The notes under the pieces are model-generated. The model was not told the origin of the DNA. It saw only the letters and a program-made list of their open reading frames with translations, and did not search any database. This document shows, piece by piece, positions 1 to 5,059 of a DNA stretch of 8,360 nucleotides. Location of the stretch: the NCBI GenBank assembly GCA_946887085.1, contig CAMPKG010000140.1, forward strand, positions 1-8,360, given 5' to 3'. The DNA comes from an uncultured Sphingobacteriales bacterium (lineage in GTDB: Bacteria > Bacteroidota > Bacteroidia > Chitinophagales > Chitinophagaceae). Position 1 is the stretch's first letter. Every line of letters starts with the position of its first letter. The translations under genes and the position numbers were made by a program.

Positions 1-39
1 AGCGATGGTGGTGGTGCAGCGGATGGTTCTGCTGTTTAA
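1..39 (+). CDS. 3' end of an unidentified gene (12 codons plus stop)
   Basis: Frame 1 is open from the first base to a TAA at 37-39 and encodes the tail SDGGGAADGSAV. The Gly/Ala/Asp/Ser-rich tail looks like a disordered C-terminus. A strong + strand terminator begins about 20 nt after the stop, which supports a real + strand gene ending here. Too little is present to name the protein; chaperones and single-stranded DNA-binding proteins can have similar tails, but nothing here discriminates. Confidence 0.45.
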   Translation, partial: SDGGGAADGSAV

Positions 40-59
40 ATAAAATGATAAGATGAGAG

Positions 60-97
60 AAGGCCGTACGGATAATGCCGTGCGGCTTTCGCGTTTT
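60..97 (+). terminator. Rho-independent terminator of the upstream gene
   Basis: A 9-bp stem (GCCGTACGG at 63-71 with CCGTGCGGC at 78-86, one G-T wobble) encloses the 6-nt loop ATAATG. G-T and A-T pairs extend it outward to 60/89. It is followed by an interrupted T tract (TTTCGCGTTTT). The minus-strand continuation is not T-rich, so it acts on the + strand. It ends 26 nt before the GNAT start and insulates that gene from upstream transcription. Confidence 0.8.
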
Positions 98-111
98 AGG
101 TAGCTAACGCT

Positions 112-119
112 TAACTTTG
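112..119 (+). promoter_or_regulatory. Bacteroidota -7 box before the GNAT gene
   Basis: TAACTTTG matches the Bacteroidota -7 consensus TAnnTTTG at all six fixed positions. Its last base is 5 nt before the first base of the ATG at 124, so initiation would fall at or next to the start codon. No TTG -33 element is visible at 17-23 nt upstream, where the terminator tail lies. Confidence 0.55.
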
Positions 120-123
120 AGGT

Positions 124-660
124 ATGACGTTACAGGTAAACGAAACCACCCTATTGGAGTTAGTGAATGAACAGCATGCTGAGGAATTGTACAAACTTGC
201 CGAAGCCAACCGGAAACATCTTTCTGTCTGGCTGCCATGGCTCAGCCACATGGAGTCAGCGGATTTTATCAGAAATTTCATCGCAGGCTCCAAAAAACGC
301 TATGCCGATAGATCTGAATTTGCGTTTGTAATTGTACATAACAATGTCATGGTAGGCCGCGTGGGTGTTTATTATATCGACCAGCAAAACAGTATTGGGT
401 CCATTGGGTATTGGATAGCCGAAGATTACCAGGGCAAAGGCCTGATCACCGAATCGTGCAAAGAAGTGATCAACCACAGTTTTGCGCACCTGGGCCTGAA
501 CCGCCTCGAAATAAAATGCGGGGTCAACAACATCAAAAGCAGCCTGGTGCCCGAACGTCTCGGCTTTACACGTGAAGGCATTATCAGACAGGGAGAATAC
601 GTAAATGGTGAGTTTATTGATCTATATCTATACTCCATGTTGAAGAGTGAAATTCAATGA
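124..660 (+). CDS. GNAT N-acetyltransferase, RimJ/RimL type
   Basis: 178 aa, one complete GNAT domain of usual length for RimJ/RimL-type enzymes (COG1670), which move an acetyl group from acetyl-CoA to protein N-termini or other amines. The fold is recognisable from the acetyl-CoA loop QGKGL at residues 103-107 after the strand GSIGYWIAEDY, and from the family-typical segment N136-x-x-S-x-x-V-P-E-R-L-G-F, residues 136-148, followed by EG. The helix E110-H121 follows the pyrophosphate loop as expected. It is soluble and cytoplasmic, with no signal peptide. The start at 124 is the only ATG ahead of conserved sequence; the next is at residue 43. GAGG at 119-122 is too close to the ATG to serve as a Shine-Dalgarno site. 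The gene stands alone between a terminator and a convergent tRNA, so context does not reveal the substrate. The family is secure, the substrate unknown. Confidence 0.9.
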   Translation: MTLQVNETTLLELVNEQHAEELYKLAEANRKHLSVWLPWLSHMESADFIRNFIAGSKKRYADRSEFAFVIVHNNVMVGRVGVYYIDQQNSIGSIGYWIAEDYQGKGLITESCKEVINHSFAHLGLNRLEIKCGVNNIKSSLVPERLGFTREGIIRQGEYVNGEFIDLYLYSMLKSEIQ

Positions 661-723
661 CCTGGCCATGCCCCTTGAGTTGTAAGGCAGCCAAAAGCGA
701 AAAATAGAAGTCGTTTCATACAA

Positions 724-745
724 GATAGTTTTCCTGCAAACTATC
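724..745. repeat. Perfect 8-bp inverted repeat with 6-nt spacer
   Basis: GATAGTTT (724-731) and AAACTATC (738-745) are exact reverse complements around TCCTGC. No T tract follows on either strand, so it is not a standard terminator. It lies about 64 nt after the GNAT stop. It could be an RNA-stabilising hairpin at the GNAT mRNA end or a protein site. Confidence 0.5.
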
Positions 746-771
746 ATGAGAAGACGGTGGAGGCAGTTAAT

Positions 772-790
772 TAAGGTTAAATAAGGTTAA
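772..790. repeat. Two tandem copies of TAAGGTTAA, 10-nt period
   Basis: TAAGGTTAA occurs at 772-780 and again at 782-790, a spacing of one helical turn. The sequence is AT-rich and sits between the inverted repeat and the tRNA terminator. It could be a binding site read from one DNA face or simple local duplication; nothing decides between them. Confidence 0.4.
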
Positions 791-808
791 AGGAACAGCC
801 GGAAATAG

Positions 809-835
809 AAAAAGCCCTGCAACTGCAAGGCTTTT
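809..835 (-). terminator. Terminator of tRNA-Phe, probably bidirectional
   Basis: AAAAGCC (810-816) pairs with GGCTTTT (829-835). After one C-A mismatch, TGC (818-820) pairs with GCA (825-827) around the loop AACT. Read on the minus strand the stem ends in TTTTT and then CTATTT, 10 nt past the tRNA 3' end. On the + strand it also ends in TTTT, so it could stop GNAT transcription as well. Confidence 0.75.
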
Positions 836-844
836 CAAGTCTGT

Positions 845-920
845 TGGTGGTGTGGGCCGGAATCGAACCGGCGACACAAGGATTTTCAGTCCTTTGCTCT
901 ACCAACTGAGCTACCGCACC
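845..920 (-). tRNA. tRNA-Phe (anticodon GAA)
   Basis: A full cloverleaf on the minus strand. The D stem is GCTC/GAGC with loop AGTTGGTA. The anticodon stem is AAGGA/TCCTT with loop CTGAAAA, placing GAA at 887-885. The variable loop is GTGTC. The T stem is GCCGG/CCGGC with loop TTCGATT, followed by discriminator A848. CCA is encoded at 847-845; without it the gene is 848-920, 73 nt. It reads UUC and UUU codons. One oddity: acceptor arms GGTGCGG and CCACACC pair at six of seven positions, with C5 opposite A68 (genomic 916 and 853). All other stems pair fully and all expected invariant bases are present, so it is probably functional. It has its own promoter (940-969) and terminator (809-835) and so is transcribed alone. 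Confidence 0.95.
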
Positions 921-939
921 AACTCCCCGTTGGGGGATG

Positions 940-969
940 CAAAAATAGGACTAATACCGAACATTCCAA
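940..969 (-). promoter_or_regulatory. Promoter of tRNA-Phe: TTG-N19-TATTTTTG
   Basis: On the minus strand, TTG at 969-967 is followed after exactly 19 nt by TATTTTTG at 947-940. This matches the Bacteroidota vegetative promoter TTG-N17-23-TAnnTTTG in both elements and spacing. Initiation should fall near 936, leaving a leader of about 15 nt before the mature 5' end at 920. The stretch just after the -7 box is GC-rich (CATCCCCCAACGGGG), resembling the discriminators of stable-RNA promoters under stringent control; that regulatory reading is an inference. The -33 element begins 6 nt after the dehydrogenase stop codon. Confidence 0.75.
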
Positions 970-974
970 CAGCT

Positions 975-2330
975 TTATTGATTTAAGATCATTTCGCTAT
1001 GAAGTACTGTTTTGCCGTCAGCTACCTGCAGCCTGTAAGTCGCGGCTGGCAATGCTTTCAGGTCGATGTTGTTGTTGCCTTGTTGCAATTTACCTGCCGA
1101 GATTTTTCTGCCGTCAAGGCCCGATAGCTTATAGTCAAATATTTTATTCAAAGGAATGTTCTTAATATTTATGATCAGTTCATTGACGGTTGGATTAGGA
1201 TATACGGTAATGTCCCCGCCGGATGTTGGCGTGTAGCCAATGCCGACAAAATTCGGGTCATACAATTCAATGATCTTGTCTATGCGGTTGCTGCCGCTGG
1301 CGTTCGAGTTGCTGGTGGAGATGTAGATCTTACCGTCGGGCGATAGGCAAATGTCCCTGATCCTGCCCACGCTGACACCGCTTACTGCGGTCGTGCTTGC
1401 TATCGCATCGAAAGTACTGTTGAGTTTCAGCTGGTATAGTTTCTGGTCTTTCAGTGTCGTCATCAAAAGCGATTTTTGCAGTGCAGGAAACATCGGATGG
1501 TCGTAATAATCGAGACCGCATACAGCTATTGTTGGTGTCCACACCTTCAATGGCTCTACAACATTTGAGTCGGTACAAAATTGTTGTTCAGACGCATCGC
1601 AGAAGCCGTGCACGTTAGGCCAGCCATAGTTGCGGCCTTTTTCAATGATGTTTACTTCATCGTCGTTAGTCGGGCCATGCTCAGTGGCGTATAGTTTGTT
1701 ATTTGCATAAACAATGCCTTGAGCATTTCTATGTCCCCATGACCATACCGGGTTGCCTGCTATTGGGTTATCGGAAGGAACAGTGCCATCCGGATTGATG
1801 CGTAACACCTTTCCGTTTACCGAGTTGACATTTTGCGGTAAGGATTGGTTATTGGCATCCCCGGTAGTAATGTACAATTTGCCGTCTATGAACAACAAGC
1901 GACATCCGTTATGAATACCCGCCCCGGCGATATTCTCTATTAATGTCTGCGGATTCTGAAGCACGCCACCCGAATAGCTGTAACGTACCACGCGTTCTTT
2001 GGTTCCGCCAGATGAATAGTTATATGCAACATATACATAAGGCTGGGTGGGAAAATTCGGGTCAAGTGCCAGGCCGAGCATGCCGCCCTCACCGCTCACA
2101 AGAGTATTGGTTTCATGATACAGTGTGTCCGTTTTCGATGTTACCGGGTCAAGCCGGCAGATGTATCCGTTCTTCTGTGTAAACCAGATATGGTTGTCTG
2201 GCCCATATACTATTTCCCAGGGAATAAAGAGGTTGTCTTTTACCACGCGGCTGGTCATTTGTGCTTCCGATTTGCAACCGATTGCCAGCAGGCAGAGATA
2301 AGTAAGTAGTATCCTTTTCATAAGGCTCAT
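975..2330 (-). CDS. Secreted PQQ-dependent sugar dehydrogenase (GSDH family) with T9SS C-terminal tail
   Basis: 451 aa. Residues about 28-360 form a glucose/sorbosone dehydrogenase beta-propeller, the fold of soluble PQQ/Ca2+ aldose dehydrogenases that oxidise sugars outside the cytoplasm. Family landmarks: GMLGLALDPNF (83-93), IHNGCRLLF with the putative catalytic H140, KLYITTGDAN (151-160), GKVLRINPDG (173-182), WGHRNAQG (198-205), ATEHGPTNDDEVN (215-227) and NYGWPNV (234-240). Residues about 374-451, opening with VYPNP, form a T9SS type A sorting domain, which sends proteins through the outer membrane for surface attachment or release. The N-terminus is a signal peptide. LLAIGC (14-19) resembles a lipobox, but SEA-Q (21-24) could also be a signal peptidase I site. 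Start could be M1 or M4 (2321), the latter giving a more typical MKR start. Substrate cannot be told, and PQQ use is inferred from family. Neighbouring genes give no pathway context. Confidence 0.9.
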   Translation of the reverse strand: MSLMKRILLTYLCLLAIGCKSEAQMTSRVVKDNLFIPWEIVYGPDNHIWFTQKNGYICRLDPVTSKTDTLYHETNTLVSGEGGMLGLALDPNFPTQPYVYVAYNYSSGGTKERVVRYSYSGGVLQNPQTLIENIAGAGIHNGCRLLFIDGKLYITTGDANNQSLPQNVNSVNGKVLRINPDGTVPSDNPIAGNPVWSWGHRNAQGIVYANNKLYATEHGPTNDDEVNIIEKGRNYGWPNVHGFCDASEQQFCTDSNVVEPLKVWTPTIAVCGLDYYDHPMFPALQKSLLMTTLKDQKLYQLKLNSTFDAIASTTAVSGVSVGRIRDICLSPDGKIYISTSNSNASGSNRIDKIIELYDPNFVGIGYTPTSGGDITVYPNPTVNELIINIKNIPLNKIFDYKLSGLDGRKISAGKLQQGNNNIDLKALPAATYRLQVADGKTVLHSEMILNQ

Positions 2331-2339
2331 TTATATTAC

Positions 2340-2347
2340 TAAAGTTA
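2340..2347 (-). promoter_or_regulatory. Near-consensus -7 box before the sugar dehydrogenase
   Basis: On the minus strand TAACTTTA matches TAnnTTTG at five of six fixed positions and ends 10 nt before the first base of the ATG at 2330. A CTG 18 nt upstream (2368-2366) is only a partial -33 match and lies in the dyad at 2366-2381. Confidence 0.4.
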
Positions 2348-2365
2348 GCGATTTCTGACCCCATT

Positions 2366-2381
2366 CAGTTTTATAGAACTG
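2366..2381. promoter_or_regulatory. 16-bp dyad, candidate operator between divergent promoters
   Basis: CAGTTTTATAGAACTG is a palindrome with seven of eight pairs matched (only T2371-G2376 fails). It lies in the 71-nt gap between the dehydrogenase and pnuC starts, 7 nt before the pnuC -7 box (2388) and about 19 nt from the dehydrogenase box (2347). A bound dimer would cover the -33 region of both. The regulator is unknown. NAD-salvage genes elsewhere are controlled by NrtR or NadR-type repressors, but I do not recognise their sites here. Confidence 0.35.
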
Positions 2382-2387
2382 CCATTG

Positions 2388-2395
2388 TACTTTTG
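2388..2395 (+). promoter_or_regulatory. Consensus -7 box of the pnuC-kinase operon
   Basis: TACTTTTG matches TAnnTTTG at all six fixed positions. It ends 7 nt before the first base of the ATG at 2402, giving at most a few nucleotides of leader. No clean TTG lies 17-23 nt upstream; that space is occupied by the dyad at 2366-2381, which could mean activator dependence. Confidence 0.55.
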
Positions 2396-2401
2396 CGGAC
2401 A

Positions 2402-3019
2402 ATGAACATAATGGAATGGTTCACAGGGCTTGGCGGGCAGATCTCACAAACACCTGTAATAGAATGGATAGCGGTTGTATTTGGCCTTATCCAGGTATTG
2501 CTGGCGCGCAATAATAATATCTGGAACTATGCAGCGGGTATCATCAGCACGGCACTTTCTATTTACATTCTTGCCAATGTAAAACTGTATGCCGAGTCTG
2601 CGTTAAATGTCTATTACCTGGTGATGAGCATTTATGGCTTTGTGCATTGGATGGGTAACAGGCAGCATAGAGAATTGCCAATAACCAAAGCTGATTCGAG
2701 GGATTGGTTGACCACTACAGTGATAGTGGTTGCGGGTTTTGGCATTCTTTATTACGTGCTTTCAGCACATACGCAGTCAGATGTGCCGGCGATGGATGCC
2801 TGGGTGTCTGCAACAGCATGGGCAGGCATGTGGCTGCTGGCGCGGCGTAAACTGGAGAACTGGATATTACTGAATGTCTCCAACATCTTTGCGATACCGC
2901 TGCAGGTCTATAAAGGTATACCACTCTATGCGATACTCACATTGGTGCTATTCATTGTCGCTATCTTCGGTTACATGAAGTGGAGGAAGATATATTTCTT
3001 ACAACATGCAAAAGCCTGA
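2402..3019 (+). CDS. pnuC: PnuC-type nicotinamide riboside transporter
   Basis: 205 aa from the ATG at 2402, typical PnuC length. PnuC proteins are SWEET-like inner-membrane facilitators with about seven helices that carry nicotinamide riboside (NR) inward; import is held by phosphorylation inside the cell. About seven hydrophobic segments are visible, near residues 19-35, 39-58, 62-84, 103-121, 131-147, 154-170 and 174-194. Family landmarks are IWNYAAGI (40-47), YAESALNVYYLVMSIYGFVHW (63-83) and W154-x3-N158-x6-P166-LQVYKG. The C-terminal segment ends in a basic YMKWRK. The frame stays open to a TTG at 2393, but that codon lies inside the -7 box, so 2402 (or ATG 2411, MEWF) is preferred. The stop overlaps the kinase start by 14 nt, implying translational coupling. 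Bacteroidota also have PnuT paralogs for thiamin; the adjacent NR kinase favours NR. Confidence 0.88.
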   Translation: MNIMEWFTGLGGQISQTPVIEWIAVVFGLIQVLLARNNNIWNYAAGIISTALSIYILANVKLYAESALNVYYLVMSIYGFVHWMGNRQHRELPITKADSRDWLTTTVIVVAGFGILYYVLSAHTQSDVPAMDAWVSATAWAGMWLLARRKLENWILLNVSNIFAIPLQVYKGIPLYAILTLVLFIVAIFGYMKWRKIYFLQHAKA

Positions 3020-3533
3020 GCTAAGAAAAATAGTGGTCATCGGGCCGGAGTCAACCGGGAAAAGCACACTGAGTGAATCGCTTGCTGCGTCGCTTGATAC
3101 CGTTTGGGTACCTGAGGTTGCACGTGAGTATTGCATGAACCTCAACAGGCAGTACACTGAGGAAGACCTATTGGTAATTGCGCGGGGCCAGGTAAGCCTC
3201 GAAGATGAGTATGGCAGCAAGGCAAAACAGCATCTCATCTGCGATACCGATCTTTACGTACTGAAAGTTTGGAGCGAACATAAATACGGCAGAAGCCATC
3301 CCTGGATACTGGAGCAGATCGCCAGCCGCAAATACGATCTGTATCTGCTTGCCGACATAGATATTGAATGGCAGGACGATCCTCTGCGCGAACATGCAGA
3401 CCCCGGGATGCGCAGGTACTTCTTCAATGTCTACAAAAATATTGTTGTAGAAAGTGGCGTTCCCTGGGTGGCTATATCGGGATCGCCGGAACAACGGTTA
3501 CAAAAGGCGCTGGCAGCTGTTAAGAGCCTTTAG
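3006..3533 (+). CDS. Stand-alone ribosylnicotinamide kinase, NadR C-terminal-like P-loop ATPase
   Basis: 175 aa, a single NadR-type kinase domain. The predicted reaction is ATP plus nicotinamide riboside to ADP plus NMN, in the cytoplasm, trapping the vitamin brought in by PnuC. Visible features: Walker A GPESTGKST (13-21), VPEVAREY (35-42), CDTDLYVLKVWSE (79-91) with the paired aspartates D80 and D82, and a lid-like stretch DIEWQDDPLREH (119-130) resembling the NadR segment that ends in an Asp-Gly-x-Arg motif in enterobacteria. The NMN adenylyltransferase and helix-turn-helix parts of E. coli NadR are absent, so NMN must be adenylated by another enzyme and this protein is not itself a DNA-binding repressor. 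The start ATG at 3006 lies inside pnuC (14-nt overlap, +1 frame), a typical coupled pair. Its stop overlaps the convergent glycosyltransferase stop by 4 nt. Confidence 0.85.
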   Translation: MQKPELRKIVVIGPESTGKSTLSESLAASLDTVWVPEVAREYCMNLNRQYTEEDLLVIARGQVSLEDEYGSKAKQHLICDTDLYVLKVWSEHKYGRSHPWILEQIASRKYDLYLLADIDIEWQDDPLREHADPGMRRYFFNVYKNIVVESGVPWVAISGSPEQRLQKALAAVKSL

Positions 3534-4357
3534 CTGATCTTTCGTTTCAGCCACGCACGAAACAGCTCACTTCGCAGGCCTGTTGGATTCTTAAGTGGGC
3601 CATCATACGGAGAGCCTCTTTTGATATAATGCCTGTTGAAGGTGGATTGATTGATGCCCCATTTCATCAGGAATTGTTTGCGGCCGTTGTTCTTTTTTAC
3701 CCTGTGCAGCGATTTTGACTGGAAATGATAAACGCGGCTTTTAGCTACACCTTTGAATATCCTGCAACCTGACTGCCACATCTTCATCGCAAAATCATCG
3801 TCGCTGCTTAGCCCGGGACTGAACTCTATGCTGTAGCCGCCGGTTATGGCCCAGTATTTCCTATGTACTATGGTTGGTGGCCATGCAGAGCCATTCCAGT
3901 CTTGCCTGGGCAACGATGCAAATTCACTAAGCAACGCCTGCTCTTTGAATGTTTCTATTGAATCGCCATAATCCTTGTGGATCACGCATGGGTTACCTGA
4001 TGCACCCGGCTCTATCATGGTTGACGACATCATGAACAGGTCAGTACCGATATTTTGTATTTCATTGGCGAGTTCCTTGTCCCAGCCCGGGCAGACGTAC
4101 ATGTCATCGTTCATGTAAACTATGTAATCAGTAGTTGCTAAAGCCGCAGCCATGTTTACTCCAACACAAATGCCCGCATTTCCTGTGGTGTGTGTAAAAT
4201 CGATTTTCTCCTGTTTTGCCCAGTCAAATGTTCCGTCAGATCCATCGTTGATGTGCAGGATCACCTGGTGATCAAAAGCCGAGTTCTTCCGAATGCTTTC
4301 GACACACAGCTTTACAAAAGCCAGGTTGTTCCAGGTGGGAATGATAATAGAAAACAT
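3530..4357 (-). CDS. Family 2 glycosyltransferase
   Basis: 275 aa. A GT-A fold enzyme of the GT2 class, transferring sugar from a nucleotide-sugar donor to a glycan or lipid acceptor at the cytoplasmic side of the membrane. Visible features: the opening strand SIIIPTWNN (3-11), nucleotide-binding INDGSDG (36-42), TGNAGICVGVNMA (58-70), the metal-binding DxD-equivalent YMNDDMYV (81-88), WPPTIVHRKYW (159-169) with GG (173-174), and an acidic catalytic segment SSDDDFAMKMW (184-194). A later His (H211, in VYHFQ) sits where GT2 enzymes often coordinate metal. The C-terminus (215-275) is strongly basic, suggesting peripheral binding to acidic lipid. No membrane segment or signal peptide. No other polysaccharide genes are nearby, so it is an orphan with unknown donor and acceptor. 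Start at 4357 is natural because the conserved strand begins at residue 3. Confidence 0.88.
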   Translation of the reverse strand: MFSIIIPTWNNLAFVKLCVESIRKNSAFDHQVILHINDGSDGTFDWAKQEKIDFTHTTGNAGICVGVNMAAALATTDYIVYMNDDMYVCPGWDKELANEIQNIGTDLFMMSSTMIEPGASGNPCVIHKDYGDSIETFKEQALLSEFASLPRQDWNGSAWPPTIVHRKYWAITGGYSIEFSPGLSSDDDFAMKMWQSGCRIFKGVAKSRVYHFQSKSLHRVKKNNGRKQFLMKWGINQSTFNRHYIKRGSPYDGPLKNPTGLRSELFRAWLKRKIS

Positions 4358-4373
4358 AATGCCTGTTCGCGGC

Positions 4374-4381
4374 CTAAATTA
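4374..4381 (-). promoter_or_regulatory. Possible -7 box of the glycosyltransferase
   Basis: On the minus strand TAATTTAG matches TAnnTTTG at five of six fixed positions, ending 17 nt before the first base of the ATG at 4357. It overlaps the 8-bp palindrome TTAGCTAA (4379-4386). No TTG is found at the right distance, so support is weak. Confidence 0.25.
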
Positions 4382-4410
4382 GCTAAAGTTTTTAAGACGC
4401 CTTTTTCGGC

Positions 4411-4418
4411 TACCTTTA
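4411..4418 (+). promoter_or_regulatory. Near-consensus -7 box of the YciO-type gene
   Basis: TACCTTTA matches TAnnTTTG at five of six fixed positions and ends 7 nt before the first base of the ATG at 4425, the same geometry as at pnuC. Upstream there is only a T tract (4389-4393), no TTG. It sits in the 67-nt divergent gap with the glycosyltransferase. Confidence 0.45.
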
Positions 4419-4424
4419 TGGTAC

Positions 4425-5045
4425 ATGTTATTGCACATCCATCCCGATGATCCCCAGCCGCGGAATATCAAAACAGTCGTGGACTGTCTAAAAAGCGGCG
4501 GGGTGATCATTTATCCTACTGATACAGTGTATGGGTTTGGTTGTGATATCTACAGTTCGGACGCTATTGAGCGCATATGTCGGATAAAAGGCATCGATCC
4601 TAAAAAAGCTAAACTTGCCTTTGTTTGTGATAGTCTTAGCAATATCAGTGAGTATGCTAAAAGTATCAGCACGCCGGTGTTTCGTTTATTAAAAAATAAC
4701 CTGCCGGGGCCTTATACGTTTATCCTTGAAGCCAGCAAGCAAGTTCCCAAAACGTTGAAGACAAAAAAAGATACCGTAGGTATACGTATCCCCGACAATA
4801 ACATCTGCAATGCCATTGTCAAGGAGCTGGGCCATCCTATCATGAGTGTGTCACTACCTGAAGATGATGATGTTGGATATTACACTGACCCTGAAATGAT
4901 GTACGATCGTTTCAGCAAGCTCGTAGACATAGTCGTCGATGGCGGTTTCGGCGGCACGATCCCTTCCACGGTGGTCGACTGCACCACACCGCAACCTGAG
5001 CTGATACGCGCGGGTGCAGGCGATTGGGAAAATATCTTAGGATAA
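4425..5045 (+). CDS. yciO: YciO-type YrdC/Sua5-fold protein
   Basis: 206 aa, the length of single-domain YrdC-fold proteins; the extra C-terminal domain of Sua5 is absent. The fold is related to TsaC/Sua5, which make threonylcarbamoyl-AMP for tRNA t6A37. This copy looks like the YciO subfamily: N-terminal HIHPDDPQPR (4-13), GGVIIYPTDTVYGFGC (25-40), the helix AIERICRIKG (47-56), LPGPYTFIL (93-101), VGIRIPDN (118-125) and a C-terminal IRAGAGDW (194-201) all follow the E. coli YciO pattern. Of the TsaC Lys/Arg/Ser/Asn signature, the lysine may be K55 but the arginine position two later is I57. The Ser-x-Asn motif reads S143-L144, so Asn is missing. Normal t6A synthase activity is therefore doubtful and the biochemical role uncertain. 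Databases may still label it threonylcarbamoyl-AMP synthase. The stop is 14 nt before ligA. Confidence 0.82.
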   Translation: MLLHIHPDDPQPRNIKTVVDCLKSGGVIIYPTDTVYGFGCDIYSSDAIERICRIKGIDPKKAKLAFVCDSLSNISEYAKSISTPVFRLLKNNLPGPYTFILEASKQVPKTLKTKKDTVGIRIPDNNICNAIVKELGHPIMSVSLPEDDDVGYYTDPEMMYDRFSKLVDIVVDGGFGGTIPSTVVDCTTPQPELIRAGAGDWENILG

Positions 5046-5055
5046 AGTTTCTTTG
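5024..5055 (+). promoter_or_regulatory. Candidate ligA promoter: TTG-N21-TTTCTTTG
   Basis: TTTCTTTG (5048-5055) matches TAnnTTTG at five of six fixed positions and ends 5 nt before the first base of the ATG at 5060. TTG at 5024-5026 lies exactly 21 nt upstream, inside the accepted -33 spacing, within the last codons of the preceding gene. It would let ligA be transcribed independently. Confidence 0.4.
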
Positions 5056-5059
5056 CAAC

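Noticed and set aside
119..122. GAGG as a Shine-Dalgarno site for the GNAT gene
   Set aside because: It is 1 nt from the ATG, too close for ribosome placement, and overlaps the -7 box.
772..790. TAAGGTTAA repeats as the start of a CRISPR array or mobile-element ends
   Set aside because: Only two 9-bp copies with a 1-nt gap, no spacers, no cas or transposase genes, and no target duplication.
2393..2401. TTG start adding three residues to PnuC
   Set aside because: It lies inside the perfect -7 box TACTTTTG, and ATG codons follow at 2402 and 2411; the added residues have no family support.
2402..3019. Calling this transporter PnuT (thiamin)
   Set aside because: The coupled neighbour is an NR-kinase-type P-loop protein, and no thiamin gene or riboswitch-like leader is seen; the 5' leader would be only a few nucleotides.
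3514..3551. Short inverted repeats CAGCT/AGCTG and GCTGA/TCAGC at the kinase-glycosyltransferase junction as a terminator
   Set aside because: Stems are 5 bp with 9-13 nt loops and no T tract follows on either strand.
4425..5045. Calling this gene tsaC/sua5
   Set aside because: The N- and C-terminal patterns follow YciO and the Arg and Asn of the TsaC signature are missing.
5024..5059. TTG start adding 12 residues to LigA, overlapping the preceding gene
   Set aside because: The extra residues are unlike LigA N-termini, ATG 5060 gives the normal length, and the TTG fits a -33 element.
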